In this document: positions 1 through 9,174 of the stretch, piece after piece
How positions within the stretch are numbered: the first letter of the stretch is position 1
Layout: each line of letters starts with the position of its first letter
Source: Akkermansiaceae bacterium UBA7331
GTDB lineage: Bacteria; Verrucomicrobiota; Verrucomicrobiia; Verrucomicrobiales; Akkermansiaceae
Assembly: GCA_002471255.1 (NCBI GenBank)
Contig: DKPP01000001.1
Coordinates: forward strand, 1 to 64,000
Length of the DNA stretch: 64,000 nucleotides
Direction of reading: 5' to 3'
The notes under the pieces: generated by a model
Databases searched by the model: none
What the model was told of the DNA's origin: nothing
Seen by the model: only the letters and a program-made list of their open reading frames with translations
Translations under genes and position numbers: made by a program

Positions 1-2522
1 CTTAATCCGCCTTGAGCTAAAGTGATTGTCGTATTGGTGTTTGAGCCCGTGTTTAAGATGCCGCTAGTGCCACCCTCAAAGCCATTGAGAGTAACATTCG
101 TACCGGCAGGAGCCGTCACGTTAATGGTACCATTGTTGAATATATGAGCTTTATTGGCGACACCTAATTGATCGCCTGAAGAAATATCAAGACTATCGCC
201 GCTAGGAACGATTAAAGTGTTATTGGCATGTTGTGTTAATACCACCTTACCTCCTGAAGTGCCTGTCACCGTATAAATGTACTTAAATGCGGCATAGCTT
301 GAGCTTAAGGAGATTTGGCTTAATTGACCCGATAAGGTGCCACTGGTAACATTTAAATCAATGGTGCTAGATGTCGTATCATTAAGTAATAATTCAGCTA
401 GAGCATCGGTAAGTTTCAAATCAAGAGTGGAACCTGCACCGAGAGTAATCGTACCACCAGTTGCATCAATAGCTGAAGTTTGGCTACCTGCGCCACTGTA
501 CATATTGGAGTTTAGAGCAATGGTGTTACTACCTGTTAAGGTCACATTACCTGCAATCCCCGTTAAAGTCGTGACCGTATCGCCACTCACGCCCGAAGTG
601 ATATTCATCGTGCATCCGGAAAGACCACCCAAACTTAATTGACCTATGGTGACACCACTACCGGATTGATTGATGACTAACTCTCCGGTATAGGAGCCCG
701 AGTTTTGGATAGTGCCATTGGAAAGTTCAATTCTATTATTAACAGCTTGGTTATTTAGATTAAGAATGGCTGTTGTAGAAGCCATCGTAGTAGTACCGGT
801 ACCTAAACCTGTTTCAGTACCTACAGTAACGGTTCCTTTCTGTATATCCACGCCGCCTGTGAAAGTATTGACACCTCCTAATGTTAGCGTGCCGTCACCT
901 GCTTTAATAATAGAGCCATTTCCCGAAATTATTCCGGTAATGGACATGTTGCCTGCTTGGTCTGTATCTTGGCCTCGATTAGTCGTTGTATTAATTGATT
1001 GTACCTGAGTATCAAATGTATTAGCACCTTCAACAAGAGAGATATTAAGTGTGCCATATTCCCATGTGCTGGATAACATACCTAAAGTACTATTTGATAA
1101 TGACAAGGTCAGCCCTGTATTATAGCCACTTATACCGGTCGCTCCTACATTAATTCGACCATTAGTTACCGTAATAGGACAATTAGTATTTTTTGATAGG
1201 GTTAAAGAACCTATGTTAAATTCACCGCCTTGCAATACGTTAATGACACCATTACCATCTTTAAATGAAAGGCCTGCGTTGAGAACGTTGAGAGCTCCAC
1301 TAATATTCACCGTGCCGGTTTGAGGCCAGTGTGCTAGCATAAAAGCCGCTGTAGCAGGATCATTACTTGTGGTACTACCTGTGATAGTCAATGAGCCACT
1401 TGATTCGATGGTAATAGTAGTAGCAGCACTTGTGTCACAGCCAACTAGTCTTCCTGTCGTCACATCGGATCTAATAATTAAATTTGATGCTCTTAAAGAA
1501 GTAACACCTCCGATATTTGTCGTTCCTGCGAATGTGGTACTTCCGTTATATGAAGTATAATTACCACCTATATTGACAGCTCCTGTATATGTTACCTGTC
1601 CTCCATCTGTTTTAAATAAATTGCCTTCACCTGTAATCGTACCGGACAACGTGACATTGCCACTACCGTAAGGTCGGATAATACCTGTTGAATCGGCTTC
1701 AACTTCGATATTTTTGCTAAAGGTAGTTGCCTGATTTTTAAATAACAATCCGGCATTGTTTAAAACTACTTTTTCTACTCCTGCTATTGAATCTTGAGCC
1801 CCATCATCTTGGGAAACATTCAATAAGCCGGATAAAATTCTGACAGTACCTTGGTACGCATTGATTCCTGTGATTAAACTGTAAGTAGAATCGCCCCCGC
1901 CTGTTTCTGTTGTGTTTCCTATTAAATATAAGTTAAGAGTGGATCCTGCATTTCCTGTAAGATTCAGGTTTGATGTTCCTGTTGCTACTGTGCTATCGGC
2001 GGAGCCTACTGTTACCGTACCTGATGACAAGATCAAATTATTGTGTGTAACATTAGTTATGGTTGAAATATTAACAGTGCCGCCGTTAATTGTAAGGTTG
2101 CTAGTGCCGATTGCGTTTGCCGCATTGATATTTAAGGTTCCGGCTGTGATTGAGCTTGCACCGGAAAATGTATTGGCATTGTTAATAGTAACGTTACCTC
2201 CTTGTATAGTCATGCCTCCTGTGCCGGCGATAGATCCCGTACCTGAAAATGTGTATGTGCCGCCTGTGAACGTGATACCGGAAGGAGTTAATGTTCCATT
2301 GATCGTGACGTTTCCTGCATTATTTTCAGTAAAAGTAACACCTGAGTTATCAGTAAAGGCAACATTAGATGATCCATCATTCCAGTTGGCATCAGTTGTG
2401 CTCCAGACATTTGTTCCGGCAGCATTATTCCATGTTAGTGTAGCTGAGTAGCCCAATATCGGACTGGTAAGCATACAAGCTAATAAAACTTTTCTAAGAA
2501 AATTAGGGAGGTGGAGTTTCAT
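1..2522 (-). CDS. Autotransporter-type protein with PATR-like beta-strand repeats (5' part, runs off left edge)
   Basis: Large open minus-strand frame of at least 840 codons with no stop in the lines I translated; it reads through position 1, so the C-terminus is outside the window. It opens with a signal peptide (MKLHLPNFLRKVLLACMLT, cleavage near ILGYSA). It continues with a Trp/Asn-rich segment (LTWNNAAGTNVWSTTDANW) and then repeated Gly/Thr/Asn-rich units such as GGNVTINNANTFSG and NNGTINVTAPAGTNVTLNG. This is the pattern of passenger-associated transport repeats, which fold as a right-handed beta-helix displayed at the outer membrane. Such proteins often end in an autotransporter barrel or a PEP-CTERM-like sorting signal; that end is not visible here. 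Adhesion or surface display is inferred. Short Val/Pro-rich frames on the opposite strand are shadows. Confidence 0.85.
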   Translation of the reverse strand, partial: MKLHLPNFLRKVLLACMLTSPILGYSATLTWNNAAGTNVWSTTDANWNDGSSNVAFTDNSGVTFTENNAGNVTINGTLTPSGITFTGGTYTFSGTGSIAGTGGMTIQGGNVTINNANTFSGASSITAGTLNINAANAIGTSNLTINGGTVNISTITNVTHNNLILSSGTVTVGSADSTVATGTSNLNLTGNAGSTLNLYLIGNTTETGGGDSTYSLITGINAYQGTVRILSGLLNVSQDDGAQDSIAGVEKVVLNNAGLLFKNQATTFSKNIEVEADSTGIIRPYGSGNVTLSGTITGEGNLFKTDGGQVTYTGAVNIGGNYTSYNGSTTFAGTTNIGGVTSLRASNLIIRSDVTTGRLVGCDTSAATTITIESSGSLTITGSTTSNDPATAAFMLAHWPQTGTVNISGALNVLNAGLSFKDGNGVINVLQGGEFNIGSLTLSKNTNCPITVTNGRINVGATGISGYNTGLTLSLSNSTLGMLSSTWEYGTLNISLVEGANTFDTQVQSINTTTNRGQDTDQAGNMSITGIISGNGSIIKAGDGTLTLGGVNTFTGGVDIQKGTVTVGTETGLGTGTTTMASTTAILNLNNQAVNNRIELSNGTIQNSGSYTGELVINQSGSGVTIGQLSLGGLSGCTMNITSGVSGDTVTTLTGIAGNVTLTGSNTIALNSNMYSGAGSQTSAIDATGGTITLGAGSTLDLKLTDALAELLLNDTTSSTIDLNVTSGTLSGQLSQISLSSSYAAFKYIYTVTGTSGGKVVLTQHANNTLIVPSGDSLDISSGDQLGVANKAHIFNNGTINVTAPAGTNVTLNGFEGGTSGILNTGSNTNTTITLAQGGL

Positions 2523-2527
2523 AATTG

Positions 2528-2555
2528 ATATTATTGTTATTATTCTGAATATGAA
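2528..2555 (-). promoter_or_regulatory. Candidate promoter of the PATR protein gene
   Basis: On the minus strand TTCATA, a 16-nt spacer and TAATAT end 5 nt before the ATG at 2522. Both boxes match four of six consensus bases. The geometry is the same short-leader layout seen at several other genes here. AT-rich context makes chance matches likely. Confidence 0.3.
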
Positions 2556-2754
2556 TTAATTAAACGAATTGAATGTTATGATAATAGTTTCTATATAATC
2601 ATTGAGCATAAAATTCGGGAGTTAGTTTCGATTATCCAAGATAGAAAAAGGCTTTCAATAGTCATAATTTAGAAGTGTACAAACTATCTATCAGCGTAGA
2701 ATTCCTAGTAACCAAGTCAAGAATAAAATAGATTACTTCTCAAGATATAGGCAA

Positions 2755-2778
2755 TAAAAAAGCCCGCATAAGCGGGCT
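2755..2778 (-). terminator. Rho-independent terminator of tRNA-Leu
   Basis: Perfect 7-bp inverted repeat AGCCCGC/GCGGGCT (2761-2778) with a short loop, followed in the minus-strand direction by a run of T (the A-run at 2756-2761). It lies just downstream of tRNA-Leu. Confidence 0.85.
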
Positions 2779-2793
2779 ATGTATTCATTTAAG

Positions 2794-2879
2794 TGGTACC
2801 CATGACCGGACTCGAACCGGTACGTCCTCGCGAACAACAGATTTTAAGTCTGCAGCGTCTACCATTCCGCCACATGGGC
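2794..2879 (-). tRNA. tRNA-Leu (anticodon TAA)
   Basis: The minus strand folds as a class II tRNA. Acceptor stem GCCCATG (2873-2879) pairs with CATGGGT (2798-2804), followed by discriminator A and an encoded CCA (2794-2796). The anticodon stem-loop CAGACTTAAAATCTG gives TAA, the long variable arm characteristic of tRNA-Leu is present, and the T-arm reads CCGGTTCGAGTCCGG. A terminator follows directly. Confidence 0.96.
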
Positions 2880-2999
2880 GTTCCATTCAATGAATGCGGG
2901 GCTATTTTAGTAAATAATATAAATTATTCAAGAAAAATCGGATGCTTTATTGAAAATATTTATCGGGATTGATTTAATATTGTTGATTATCAATGTTTT

Positions 3000-3896
3000 T
3001 TATTTTTGGAGAATTCCCATAATATCGCCTTGTTTGGCGTATAGTTCGGTGCGTTCTGCCGTATTGGCTAGTAAATCCGGTGCCAATTGGATTTTGTTTG
3101 GTTCAAAAATGGTGATTACGGTTGATCCGCCAAAGGTGAAATAGCCTTTTTCCGCACCTTTTTCTACCGGCTTATTGGGCGTATAGGTTTCATGAATGGC
3201 TCCGACACCTGTGGCGCCTACTTCAATAAGTAATACATCACCCCATTGTTCGGACTTCAATTCGGTAATGGTTCTTTTATTTGTCCATAACCATGCAAGT
3301 TTATTTCTGAGGCAGTAGGGTGATACGCTGGCTAAGCTGCCGCTGACTCTGCGAGTGGTGGAAGGGATGCCTGCAACCGGGAAGTGGAATCGATGGTAAT
3401 CTACCGGACATAGTCTGGATAAGATTAGTGTGCCATGAGCATATTTTTGAGCCAATTCGACAGAATCTAACAAAGCAGTGAGATCGAATGATTGATTTTT
3501 CACAAACACGTTTTCAATCAATGCCGCATCTTGCCAACCCATATGGCGGGCATCGGCGGGAAATACTGCCGTCATTTCGTCTCCAAGGATCGGGCGTGCC
3601 TCGGGTGTGAGCTTACGAGCAAAGAAATCATTGAAACAAGTAAAGTCTCCTACTTGTTTAATCGATTCGTTCATATCGATTTGATATTGGTCAATAAAGG
3701 GAGGGATACTTTTGATACTACCTGCACGATTCATCCACCAACCCATGATGTCAGAAAAGAAACGTCGTTTAATCAAGGTATGAAGAGCCACTTTGCCTAG
3801 AGTTGAGCCATATATCCATTTTAGGAAATGCTCCCCCATGACTTGTTCCTCTTCATATTGCTTGGTATAACGATCAAAATAACGAATTTTTTCCAT
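3000..3896 (-). CDS. psd: Phosphatidylserine decarboxylase proenzyme
   Basis: Decarboxylates phosphatidylserine to phosphatidylethanolamine, the last step in making the main zwitterionic membrane lipid; a membrane-associated pyruvoyl enzyme. The 298-residue product has the family hallmarks. The self-cleavage site is GGST (residues 256-259; family consensus LGST), where Ser258 becomes the pyruvoyl group. Asp115 (FPADAR) and His168 (DYHRFHFP) fit the Asp-His-Ser processing triad. Length is normal. It is transcribed alone and divergent from the unknown gene at 4070. A TTGACT (-35-like) lies shortly upstream, but its natural -10 would overlap the ATG, so the start deserves a check. Confidence 0.95.
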   Translation of the reverse strand: MEKIRYFDRYTKQYEEEQVMGEHFLKWIYGSTLGKVALHTLIKRRFFSDIMGWWMNRAGSIKSIPPFIDQYQIDMNESIKQVGDFTCFNDFFARKLTPEARPILGDEMTAVFPADARHMGWQDAALIENVFVKNQSFDLTALLDSVELAQKYAHGTLILSRLCPVDYHRFHFPVAGIPSTTRRVSGSLASVSPYCLRNKLAWLWTNKRTITELKSEQWGDVLLIEVGATGVGAIHETYTPNKPVEKGAEKGYFTFGGSTVITIFEPNKIQLAPDLLANTAERTELYAKQGDIMGILQK

Positions 3897-4069
3897 AATC
3901 GACGATTTGCCTTTAAGTCAAGGATGCCATAGATGAGTGATAGCGTCTAGACTAATCATGAGTAGGTAAAAGTCCATAAATCGGTCTGTGACGCGAGAAT
4001 AGCTTGATTATTCAAGTGAATCATGTTCAAGTATCCACCCTAAGCCCGTTAAATACATTTTGACCGACT

Positions 4070-4567
4070 ATGAAAGCTTATTATATTTTTCAACAAGCCG
4101 ACGACCAAACCACCAACGATATTTTGGATTGGATGCGTAACCAAGAGCGTGCCATTTATCGTGCCGCCGTTCGTGAATTAGGTGCCTTAAAGAAATTACG
4201 TCCTGAATATGTGCAACGTAAGCCTCTTCCTGAACAATTTGCATGGATTAAAAAGATGCTTTCATGGAAGCCAAGTAATGAAATTGGTGATCACTTGTTG
4301 CAAGTATGGTTGCTTCGTAAGCACCCAACCATGTTAATCGAGTTTTTAGATACTCTCGGTATTGAGCATAACGGCCACGGCGTTGTTGACGTATTGCCTG
4401 AAGAATTAGACACTGAAAAGTTGAAAAAAGCCGTAGATGAACTTTTTGTTAAATACTCTCCGGGTGTTGCTTCCGTTTATCTTCAAATGTTCCAGCTTCA
4501 AACTGAAGATGGCTGGGATAACTTGGCTGACATCTTAGCTAATGACGAACGAGTAACTATTCGTTAA
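4070..4567 (+). CDS. Conserved-looking hypothetical protein, 165 aa
   Basis: I do not recognise this protein. It has no signal peptide or membrane segment, so it is probably cytosolic. It is mixed charged and mostly helical (QERAIYRAAVRELGALKKL, DTEKLKKAVDELF). Codon use is like its neighbours and it is followed by a clear terminator, so it is very likely a real single-gene unit. It has no operon partner; it is divergent from psd and convergent with the large secreted protein gene. The function is unknown. Confidence 0.8.
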   Translation: MKAYYIFQQADDQTTNDILDWMRNQERAIYRAAVRELGALKKLRPEYVQRKPLPEQFAWIKKMLSWKPSNEIGDHLLQVWLLRKHPTMLIEFLDTLGIEHNGHGVVDVLPEELDTEKLKKAVDELFVKYSPGVASVYLQMFQLQTEDGWDNLADILANDERVTIR

Positions 4568-4590
4568 TCAAGTTTGACAATTTTGATATG

Positions 4591-4624
4591 AAAAAGGCCG
4601 CTCTGCAATGGAGCGGCCTTTTTG
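4591..4624 (+). terminator. Terminator after the 165-aa gene (possibly bidirectional)
   Basis: Hairpin AAAAAGGCCGCTC/GAGCGGCCTTTTT with a 7-8 nt loop. It has a T-run on both strands and sits between two convergent genes, so it can serve both. Confidence 0.9.
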
Positions 4625-4653
4625 CGTTTGAAGTGAATGGAAAGTTTAGCTTT

Positions 4654-6813
4654 TTATTTGCGATTTAATTCAATCACGTAAGTTTCCGAACCTTCGGGGT
4701 TTTTGTAGCCTTGAATATCCAAGGATTTAAATTCACTGTTTTTAGCTTCAATAATTTCTTTGACCTTCGTGCCTTGAGGTGTTTCGTTATTGTCGCATAT
4801 AGTTGTATTGAGTTTGGTAATGTCCAGACTAGAGCGTAAGCGCAGAGTATCTTGGTTTTTAGAGAGAGGCACATCCGTTTTGATCATCGGTTGATATTCT
4901 CCAGGTATATTAAATGACCATATTTTATCATTGAGTCTAACACTTGGTAAAAGTGATGCTATTTCCGGAATTACATTTGTGATAATAGGTGTGCAGACAC
5001 TTGTACCATCTTTTGTGGTAAATTGTAATTTAGTATGGTTATCAGCTAGAGTTTTATTGACTAAGCCTTCAATTTCTTTCCATGCATTGCTCAGAGCCGT
5101 ATGGTTTTTGACGCCATGAATATAGGAATATTGTAAATAAGGTAAGGAACCTGTCTTTGCAGATATGATTTCAGGCCATTTAATATCTTGATCAAAGGTC
5201 AAAATTTGGGCTGATTGAGGAGCAAGACCTGCGCTGATGTTTGTTTGTATATTCGTAATCTTGGGGCATAACTCTTTTAATGTATTTATTGCGAGTACTT
5301 TCTTATCATTGAGAGTTATATTTTCGTTTTTTGCGTTAAATTCAAAGGAATTGAAGCAGATATATCCGGCGAGACCCACTGCCGAGGATATGTAGGATAT
5401 ATTGTTGAGCATCAATTCTTCATTAAGAGAAGTATAATTATAGTAAAGTGCGTTTGGGGTATTGGCAATGTTGGCGAATTCCGGTTTTTCATTACCCAAC
5501 ACCATAGAAAACGGTACTTGGATTTTTAGTTGCAGGTTAGCATTTGAAGAACCTAAGGTAAACGCAGCTCCCCCTTTGGATGCCATCATAGTATTATTGA
5601 ATGTGATGAGATTTTTATTCATCACATCGATAAATTGATTAACATAGGATGGTAATTCCGTGATAGTAGCTTGTTCTTTTCCTTCAATTTGTTGCAGACC
5701 TTTTAAGATTCCTTTCTTGAAGTTTTCACCCCATTTCGGTAATGTCTCCGAAACTGTTTTTGCATAGCTTGTAATGACCGATTCACTGACGTAGCCCCAA
5801 GATTGGTATTGATAGTTTTTCTCGTCAATTTTCAGAGCAGAAAGGAATTGAGGAGAATGAATGAGTGCTTCGTTATCGTTTGGTTTCTTAGCTTGCGTCT
5901 CAGGATTGGTACATATGAAAACGATCCATTTATCATCCAATTGATTTAAGATGATATATAAAGGAGTTTCTCTAAGCATATCCAAGGTGTCTTCTGAGAA
6001 GAATTCCTGAAATTCCGTTTCTCCCGCCAAGGCACAAATTTGCTCGAGCATTTCGGCCACATTGATTGTGATTCCTTTAAATGGAATTCCATTGTATGTT
6101 TCATTGACGAATACAAGAGGAAGACTCAAATCTGCCGAAGAGGAAAGAGAGTCGATTTGGTTGTGAATCTCAGCCGAAATTCTTGGATCTGCGTCAAACG
6201 CGATGGCAATAAGAGGATCTGAATAATTTTTTGAGTCTTTAAGAATGGTAGCATATTGTTTGGTCGTTTCGCGGCCTATCTCCTTTAATTGTTCTTTATC
6301 TTCTGCTGACTCAGGGTGCCCTGTATTCATCACCAGACTCTCTATAAAAATCTTAAGGTTATGAGTTGAGCTATGAATCATGGCATTGATCATTTTTACA
6401 AGATTAGCACCTCCCATTTCGAATGTTTGTTCACTATTAATCTGAAGTGAATTTGTGGAAAATACTTGCCCAAATGCTATAGCAAAAGAATTCATCATGG
6501 GTTCATCCGTATCAGCATCAAAAGTGCCGAAGATGTAGTTGCCAAGCTCGGAATCTTTTACAGCATGAACTATTTCAGGAATATCTAAAAGAGCAAAGGC
6601 ATAAGAACTATTGGCTTGAAAATAATCAGCGATGGACAAAGTCACTCCATTTTCAGTTAATTCGGTGATTTGTTTATCTTGATCAACATTAGTTTTGTCA
6701 CTAATCAAACTTGATTGTGCTGATTGACTTGGATCCTTAACGGGATTATCGGCAACAGCAAGTGTACCGAAAGTAAGAGGAAGTGCAGCACAAGCGGCAA
6801 TGTAAGCTTTCAT
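4654..6813 (-). CDS. Large secreted protein of unknown function, 719 aa
   Basis: Not recognised. I chose the ATG at 6813 because it begins a clean signal peptide (MKAYIAACAALPLTFGTLAVA) and lies 10 nt below a good promoter. The longer reading from 6855 would put 14 residues in front of that signal and would include the promoter. The mature protein is about 700 residues, Asn/Ser/Thr-rich, with no repeats, no other membrane segment and only a few cysteines, so a periplasmic or outer-surface globular protein is inferred. Segments such as TPLYIILNQLDDKWIVFIC look like beta-strand-rich secreted domains. No enzyme motif was found. It is a single-gene unit. Confidence 0.8.
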   Translation of the reverse strand: MKAYIAACAALPLTFGTLAVADNPVKDPSQSAQSSLISDKTNVDQDKQITELTENGVTLSIADYFQANSSYAFALLDIPEIVHAVKDSELGNYIFGTFDADTDEPMMNSFAIAFGQVFSTNSLQINSEQTFEMGGANLVKMINAMIHSSTHNLKIFIESLVMNTGHPESAEDKEQLKEIGRETTKQYATILKDSKNYSDPLIAIAFDADPRISAEIHNQIDSLSSSADLSLPLVFVNETYNGIPFKGITINVAEMLEQICALAGETEFQEFFSEDTLDMLRETPLYIILNQLDDKWIVFICTNPETQAKKPNDNEALIHSPQFLSALKIDEKNYQYQSWGYVSESVITSYAKTVSETLPKWGENFKKGILKGLQQIEGKEQATITELPSYVNQFIDVMNKNLITFNNTMMASKGGAAFTLGSSNANLQLKIQVPFSMVLGNEKPEFANIANTPNALYYNYTSLNEELMLNNISYISSAVGLAGYICFNSFEFNAKNENITLNDKKVLAINTLKELCPKITNIQTNISAGLAPQSAQILTFDQDIKWPEIISAKTGSLPYLQYSYIHGVKNHTALSNAWKEIEGLVNKTLADNHTKLQFTTKDGTSVCTPIITNVIPEIASLLPSVRLNDKIWSFNIPGEYQPMIKTDVPLSKNQDTLRLRSSLDITKLNTTICDNNETPQGTKVKEIIEAKNSEFKSLDIQGYKNPEGSETYVIELNRK

Positions 6814-6823
6814 AATATGAAAG

Positions 6824-6851
6824 AATTTAACCAAGATATTAAAAAAATCAA
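6824..6851 (-). promoter_or_regulatory. Promoter of the 719-aa secreted protein
   Basis: Minus strand: TTGATT (6846-6851), 16-nt spacer, TAAATT (6824-6829), then 10 nt to the ATG at 6813. It supports the downstream start and a leader of only a few nucleotides. Confidence 0.5.
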
Positions 6852-6970
6852 TCATTCTTGGTTTGATGGTCCCTGAATCGCGTATTTATGTGGTTTTGCA
6901 TGACATACTGATGCCAAATGATCTAATTATCTTGAAAGTGAGGATAAGTTCATGTATTTGAAGCGCCATT

Positions 6971-8218
6971 ATGACACCAACCACCTGTTCTACTAAGTGT
7001 GACGGTAAAGCGATTACGATGGAAAATGGAGAATTATGTGTGCCTAACACACCTATTATTCCTTTTATCATTGGTGATGGCACCGGTCCTGAAATTTGGG
7101 GTGCTGCCTCTCAAGTAATTGATGCTGCAGTAGCTAAGGCTTATGGTAATGAAAGAAAGATTGTTTGGCATGAAGTATATGCCGGCGAAAAGGCTTTTAA
7201 TGATTTGGGAACATGGTTGCCCGATGAAACAATGGATGCTTTCCGCCAATATTTGATTGGTATTAAAGGTCCTTTGACTACTCCTGTAGGTGGTGGTATT
7301 CGCAGTTTAAATGTGGCCTTGAGACAAGGGCTTGATTTGTTTGTTTGCTTAAGACCTGTACAGTACTTTAAGGGAATTGAAACTCCGGTAAAGGCACCTG
7401 AAAAGGTAGATATGGTTGTTTTCCGTGAAAATACGGAAGATATTTATGCCGGTATCGAATTTAAAGCCGGTGATGACGATACTAAGCTCTTTTTTGAAAC
7501 GATGAACAAATTGTTCCCTGATCGTATGAAAAAAGTGCGTTTCCCTGAGAGCTCCGGTTTTGGCATTAAGCCTGTATCTCAAGAGGGTACGCAGAGATTA
7601 GTAAAAGCTGCTATTGATTATGCAATCGCCAATGATCGCAAGAGTGTTACTTTGGTGCATAAAGGCAATATCATGAAGTTTACTGAAGGCGGATTCCGTG
7701 ATTGGGGTTATGAATTGGCTCAAAAGGAATATGGCGCCACACTCATTGATAATGGACCATGGATGCAATTGCCAAACGGTATTGTGATTAAAGATTGCAT
7801 TGCAGATGCCTTCTTGCAAGAAATCCTTCTTCACCCTGAGAGTTTCGATGTTATTGCTACTCTTAATTTGAATGGCGATTATATTTCTGATGCTTTGGCT
7901 GCTCAAGTAGGCGGTATCGGCATTGCACCAGGTGGTAATATCAATTACTTAACCGGTCACGCTGTTTTTGAAGCTACTCATGGTACCGGTCCTAAATTAG
8001 CCGGTTTAGACAAGGCGAACCCAAGTTCCGTAATCTTATCTGCTGAAATGATGCTTCGTTACATGGGCTGGACTGAGGCTGCCGACCTTATTATTCAAGG
8101 TATCGAAAAAATTATTACATCTAAGCGAGTAACATTTGATTTGGCTGAAATGATTCCAGGATCTACCGAATTAAGTTGCTCTCAATTCGGTAGAGAACTT
8201 GCTGAAATTATAGGCTAA
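6971..8218 (+). CDS. icd: Isocitrate dehydrogenase (type I, E. coli-like)
   Basis: Oxidative decarboxylation of isocitrate to 2-oxoglutarate in the TCA cycle; cytosolic homodimer. Full length (415 aa, E. coli enzyme 416). Substrate-site loop RSLNVALRQ (111-119) holds the regulatory/substrate Ser112, and FRENTEDIYAGIE and DCIADAFLQ are conserved. The cofactor pocket is mixed. Compared with the E. coli NADP determinants Lys344, Tyr345, Val351, Tyr391 and Arg395, I read Lys342, Leu343, Ala349, Phe389 and Glu393. Lys favours NADP but the rest do not, so cofactor preference is uncertain. A weak TTGAAA-17-TATTTG lies 10 nt before the ATG, and a terminator follows. Confidence 0.96.
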   Translation: MTPTTCSTKCDGKAITMENGELCVPNTPIIPFIIGDGTGPEIWGAASQVIDAAVAKAYGNERKIVWHEVYAGEKAFNDLGTWLPDETMDAFRQYLIGIKGPLTTPVGGGIRSLNVALRQGLDLFVCLRPVQYFKGIETPVKAPEKVDMVVFRENTEDIYAGIEFKAGDDDTKLFFETMNKLFPDRMKKVRFPESSGFGIKPVSQEGTQRLVKAAIDYAIANDRKSVTLVHKGNIMKFTEGGFRDWGYELAQKEYGATLIDNGPWMQLPNGIVIKDCIADAFLQEILLHPESFDVIATLNLNGDYISDALAAQVGGIGIAPGGNINYLTGHAVFEATHGTGPKLAGLDKANPSSVILSAEMMLRYMGWTEAADLIIQGIEKIITSKRVTFDLAEMIPGSTELSCSQFGRELAEIIG

Positions 8219-8240
8219 TTTCTTCGTCAATTATTGATTT

Positions 8241-8276
8241 AAAATCTCCATTCCTTTTATTGGGATGGAGATTTTT
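8241..8276 (+). terminator. Terminator of icd
   Basis: Hairpin ATCTCCATTCC/GGGATGGAGAT with loop TTTTATT, then TTTTT. Confidence 0.85.
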
Positions 8277-8282
8277 GCATTT

Positions 8283-9050
8283 CTACGCGTCTTTTATTTT
8301 ATCCGGGCGATATTGAGGGTCGATTTGAGAGAGTTTTTTGGCAATGGGTGCCACTAATTGTTCATAGCCTTTCGCATTGATGTGTACCGGATCTGAGAAA
8401 TATTGCTTATCGGTAGTACCTTCTTTTGTGCTCAGATATGGGGCAAGATTTAGGTAAAATACTTTTTTGTTGTCCGCTAATTTTTCATAAGCTTTATTTG
8501 TGCTGATGATCGTGTCTCGTAATGCTTCTTCTTGTCGCGGTAAGATACTTAAAAGTAAAATTTTCGATTGTGGGCATTGAGTTTTTAACAAATTTAGCAT
8601 GGCATTCATGTTGTCTGCCACGGCTTGTGGTTTGTCTTTTCTGTGTCCTATGTTATTGGTTCCTAAAAGTAAGATGATAACACGCGGTTGATGCTTGCTT
8701 AATTCCCCATCTGTTATTCGGAAATAGGCATTATCAATATAATCAAAACCGAATCCCATATTGACCACTTTATGAGAGCCGAATAGTTTATCCCAGGATG
8801 CTTGGGCTCGTGGTTTAAATTGTTGGCAAACCGGTTTGCCTCCCCACATGTGTGTAATGCTATCGCCTATGATGACATACTCAGGTTTTATCGTAACATT
8901 GAGTTGGGTAACTTGTTCGTGACGTGTTTGCCAATGATATGGATCGCGTTGGTGCGGTTCGGGTTTTAGCGTTTCCGGTAGATTTTCTTTTGCTACAAGT
9001 GGGCTTATTAAAGCGATAGAGCCCAATAGAGCCGAGTACAAAATATTCAT
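8283..9050 (-). CDS. Secreted SGNH/GDSL-family hydrolase
   Basis: Serine esterase or lipase of the SGNH superfamily, closest in style to the platelet-activating-factor acetylhydrolase/carbohydrate-esterase group. Signal peptide at residues 1-20 (MNILYSALLGSIALISPLVA). Block I is GDS with nucleophile Ser64 (IIGDSIT), block III is GTNN (130-133), and block V is DPVH with Asp220 and His223. Length 255 aa is typical. Likely an exported deacetylase/esterase acting on acetylated glycans; the substrate is inferred only from the mucin-degrading context. It is divergent from the thioredoxin-like gene and convergent with icd. Confidence 0.88.
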   Translation of the reverse strand: MNILYSALLGSIALISPLVAKENLPETLKPEPHQRDPYHWQTRHEQVTQLNVTIKPEYVIIGDSITHMWGGKPVCQQFKPRAQASWDKLFGSHKVVNMGFGFDYIDNAYFRITDGELSKHQPRVIILLLGTNNIGHRKDKPQAVADNMNAMLNLLKTQCPQSKILLLSILPRQEEALRDTIISTNKAYEKLADNKKVFYLNLAPYLSTKEGTTDKQYFSDPVHINAKGYEQLVAPIAKKLSQIDPQYRPDKIKDA

Positions 9051-9140
9051 TTTTTATGATACGTATGAAGAAGTACACATCTTACATGTATTGATTACGT
9101 CTTGATTGATAGTAAGTCTTGTAGATGCGGTGACGCTTTC

Positions 9141-9168
9141 TTGACATGGGGTGACAATTTTATAATAT
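9141..9168 (+). promoter_or_regulatory. Promoter of the TlpA-like gene
   Basis: Perfect TTGACA (9141-9146), 16-nt spacer, TAATAT (9163-9168), then exactly 6 nt to GTG 9175. An overlapping TATAAT at 9161 would give only a 14-nt spacer. The layout implies transcription starts at, or next to, the GTG. Confidence 0.6.
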
Positions 9169-9174
9169 GTGAGT

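Noticed and set aside
337..2451. Several Val/Pro-rich frames on the + strand within the first 2.5 kb
   Set aside because: They are antisense shadows of the PATR-repeat gene. The minus-strand reading has a signal peptide and family-like repeats; the + frames have none.
3897..3925. TTGACT upstream of psd as part of a leaderless promoter
   Set aside because: At 16-nt spacing the -10 would be ATTATG, overlapping the start codon itself, so the rule seen at other genes does not fit here without moving the start.
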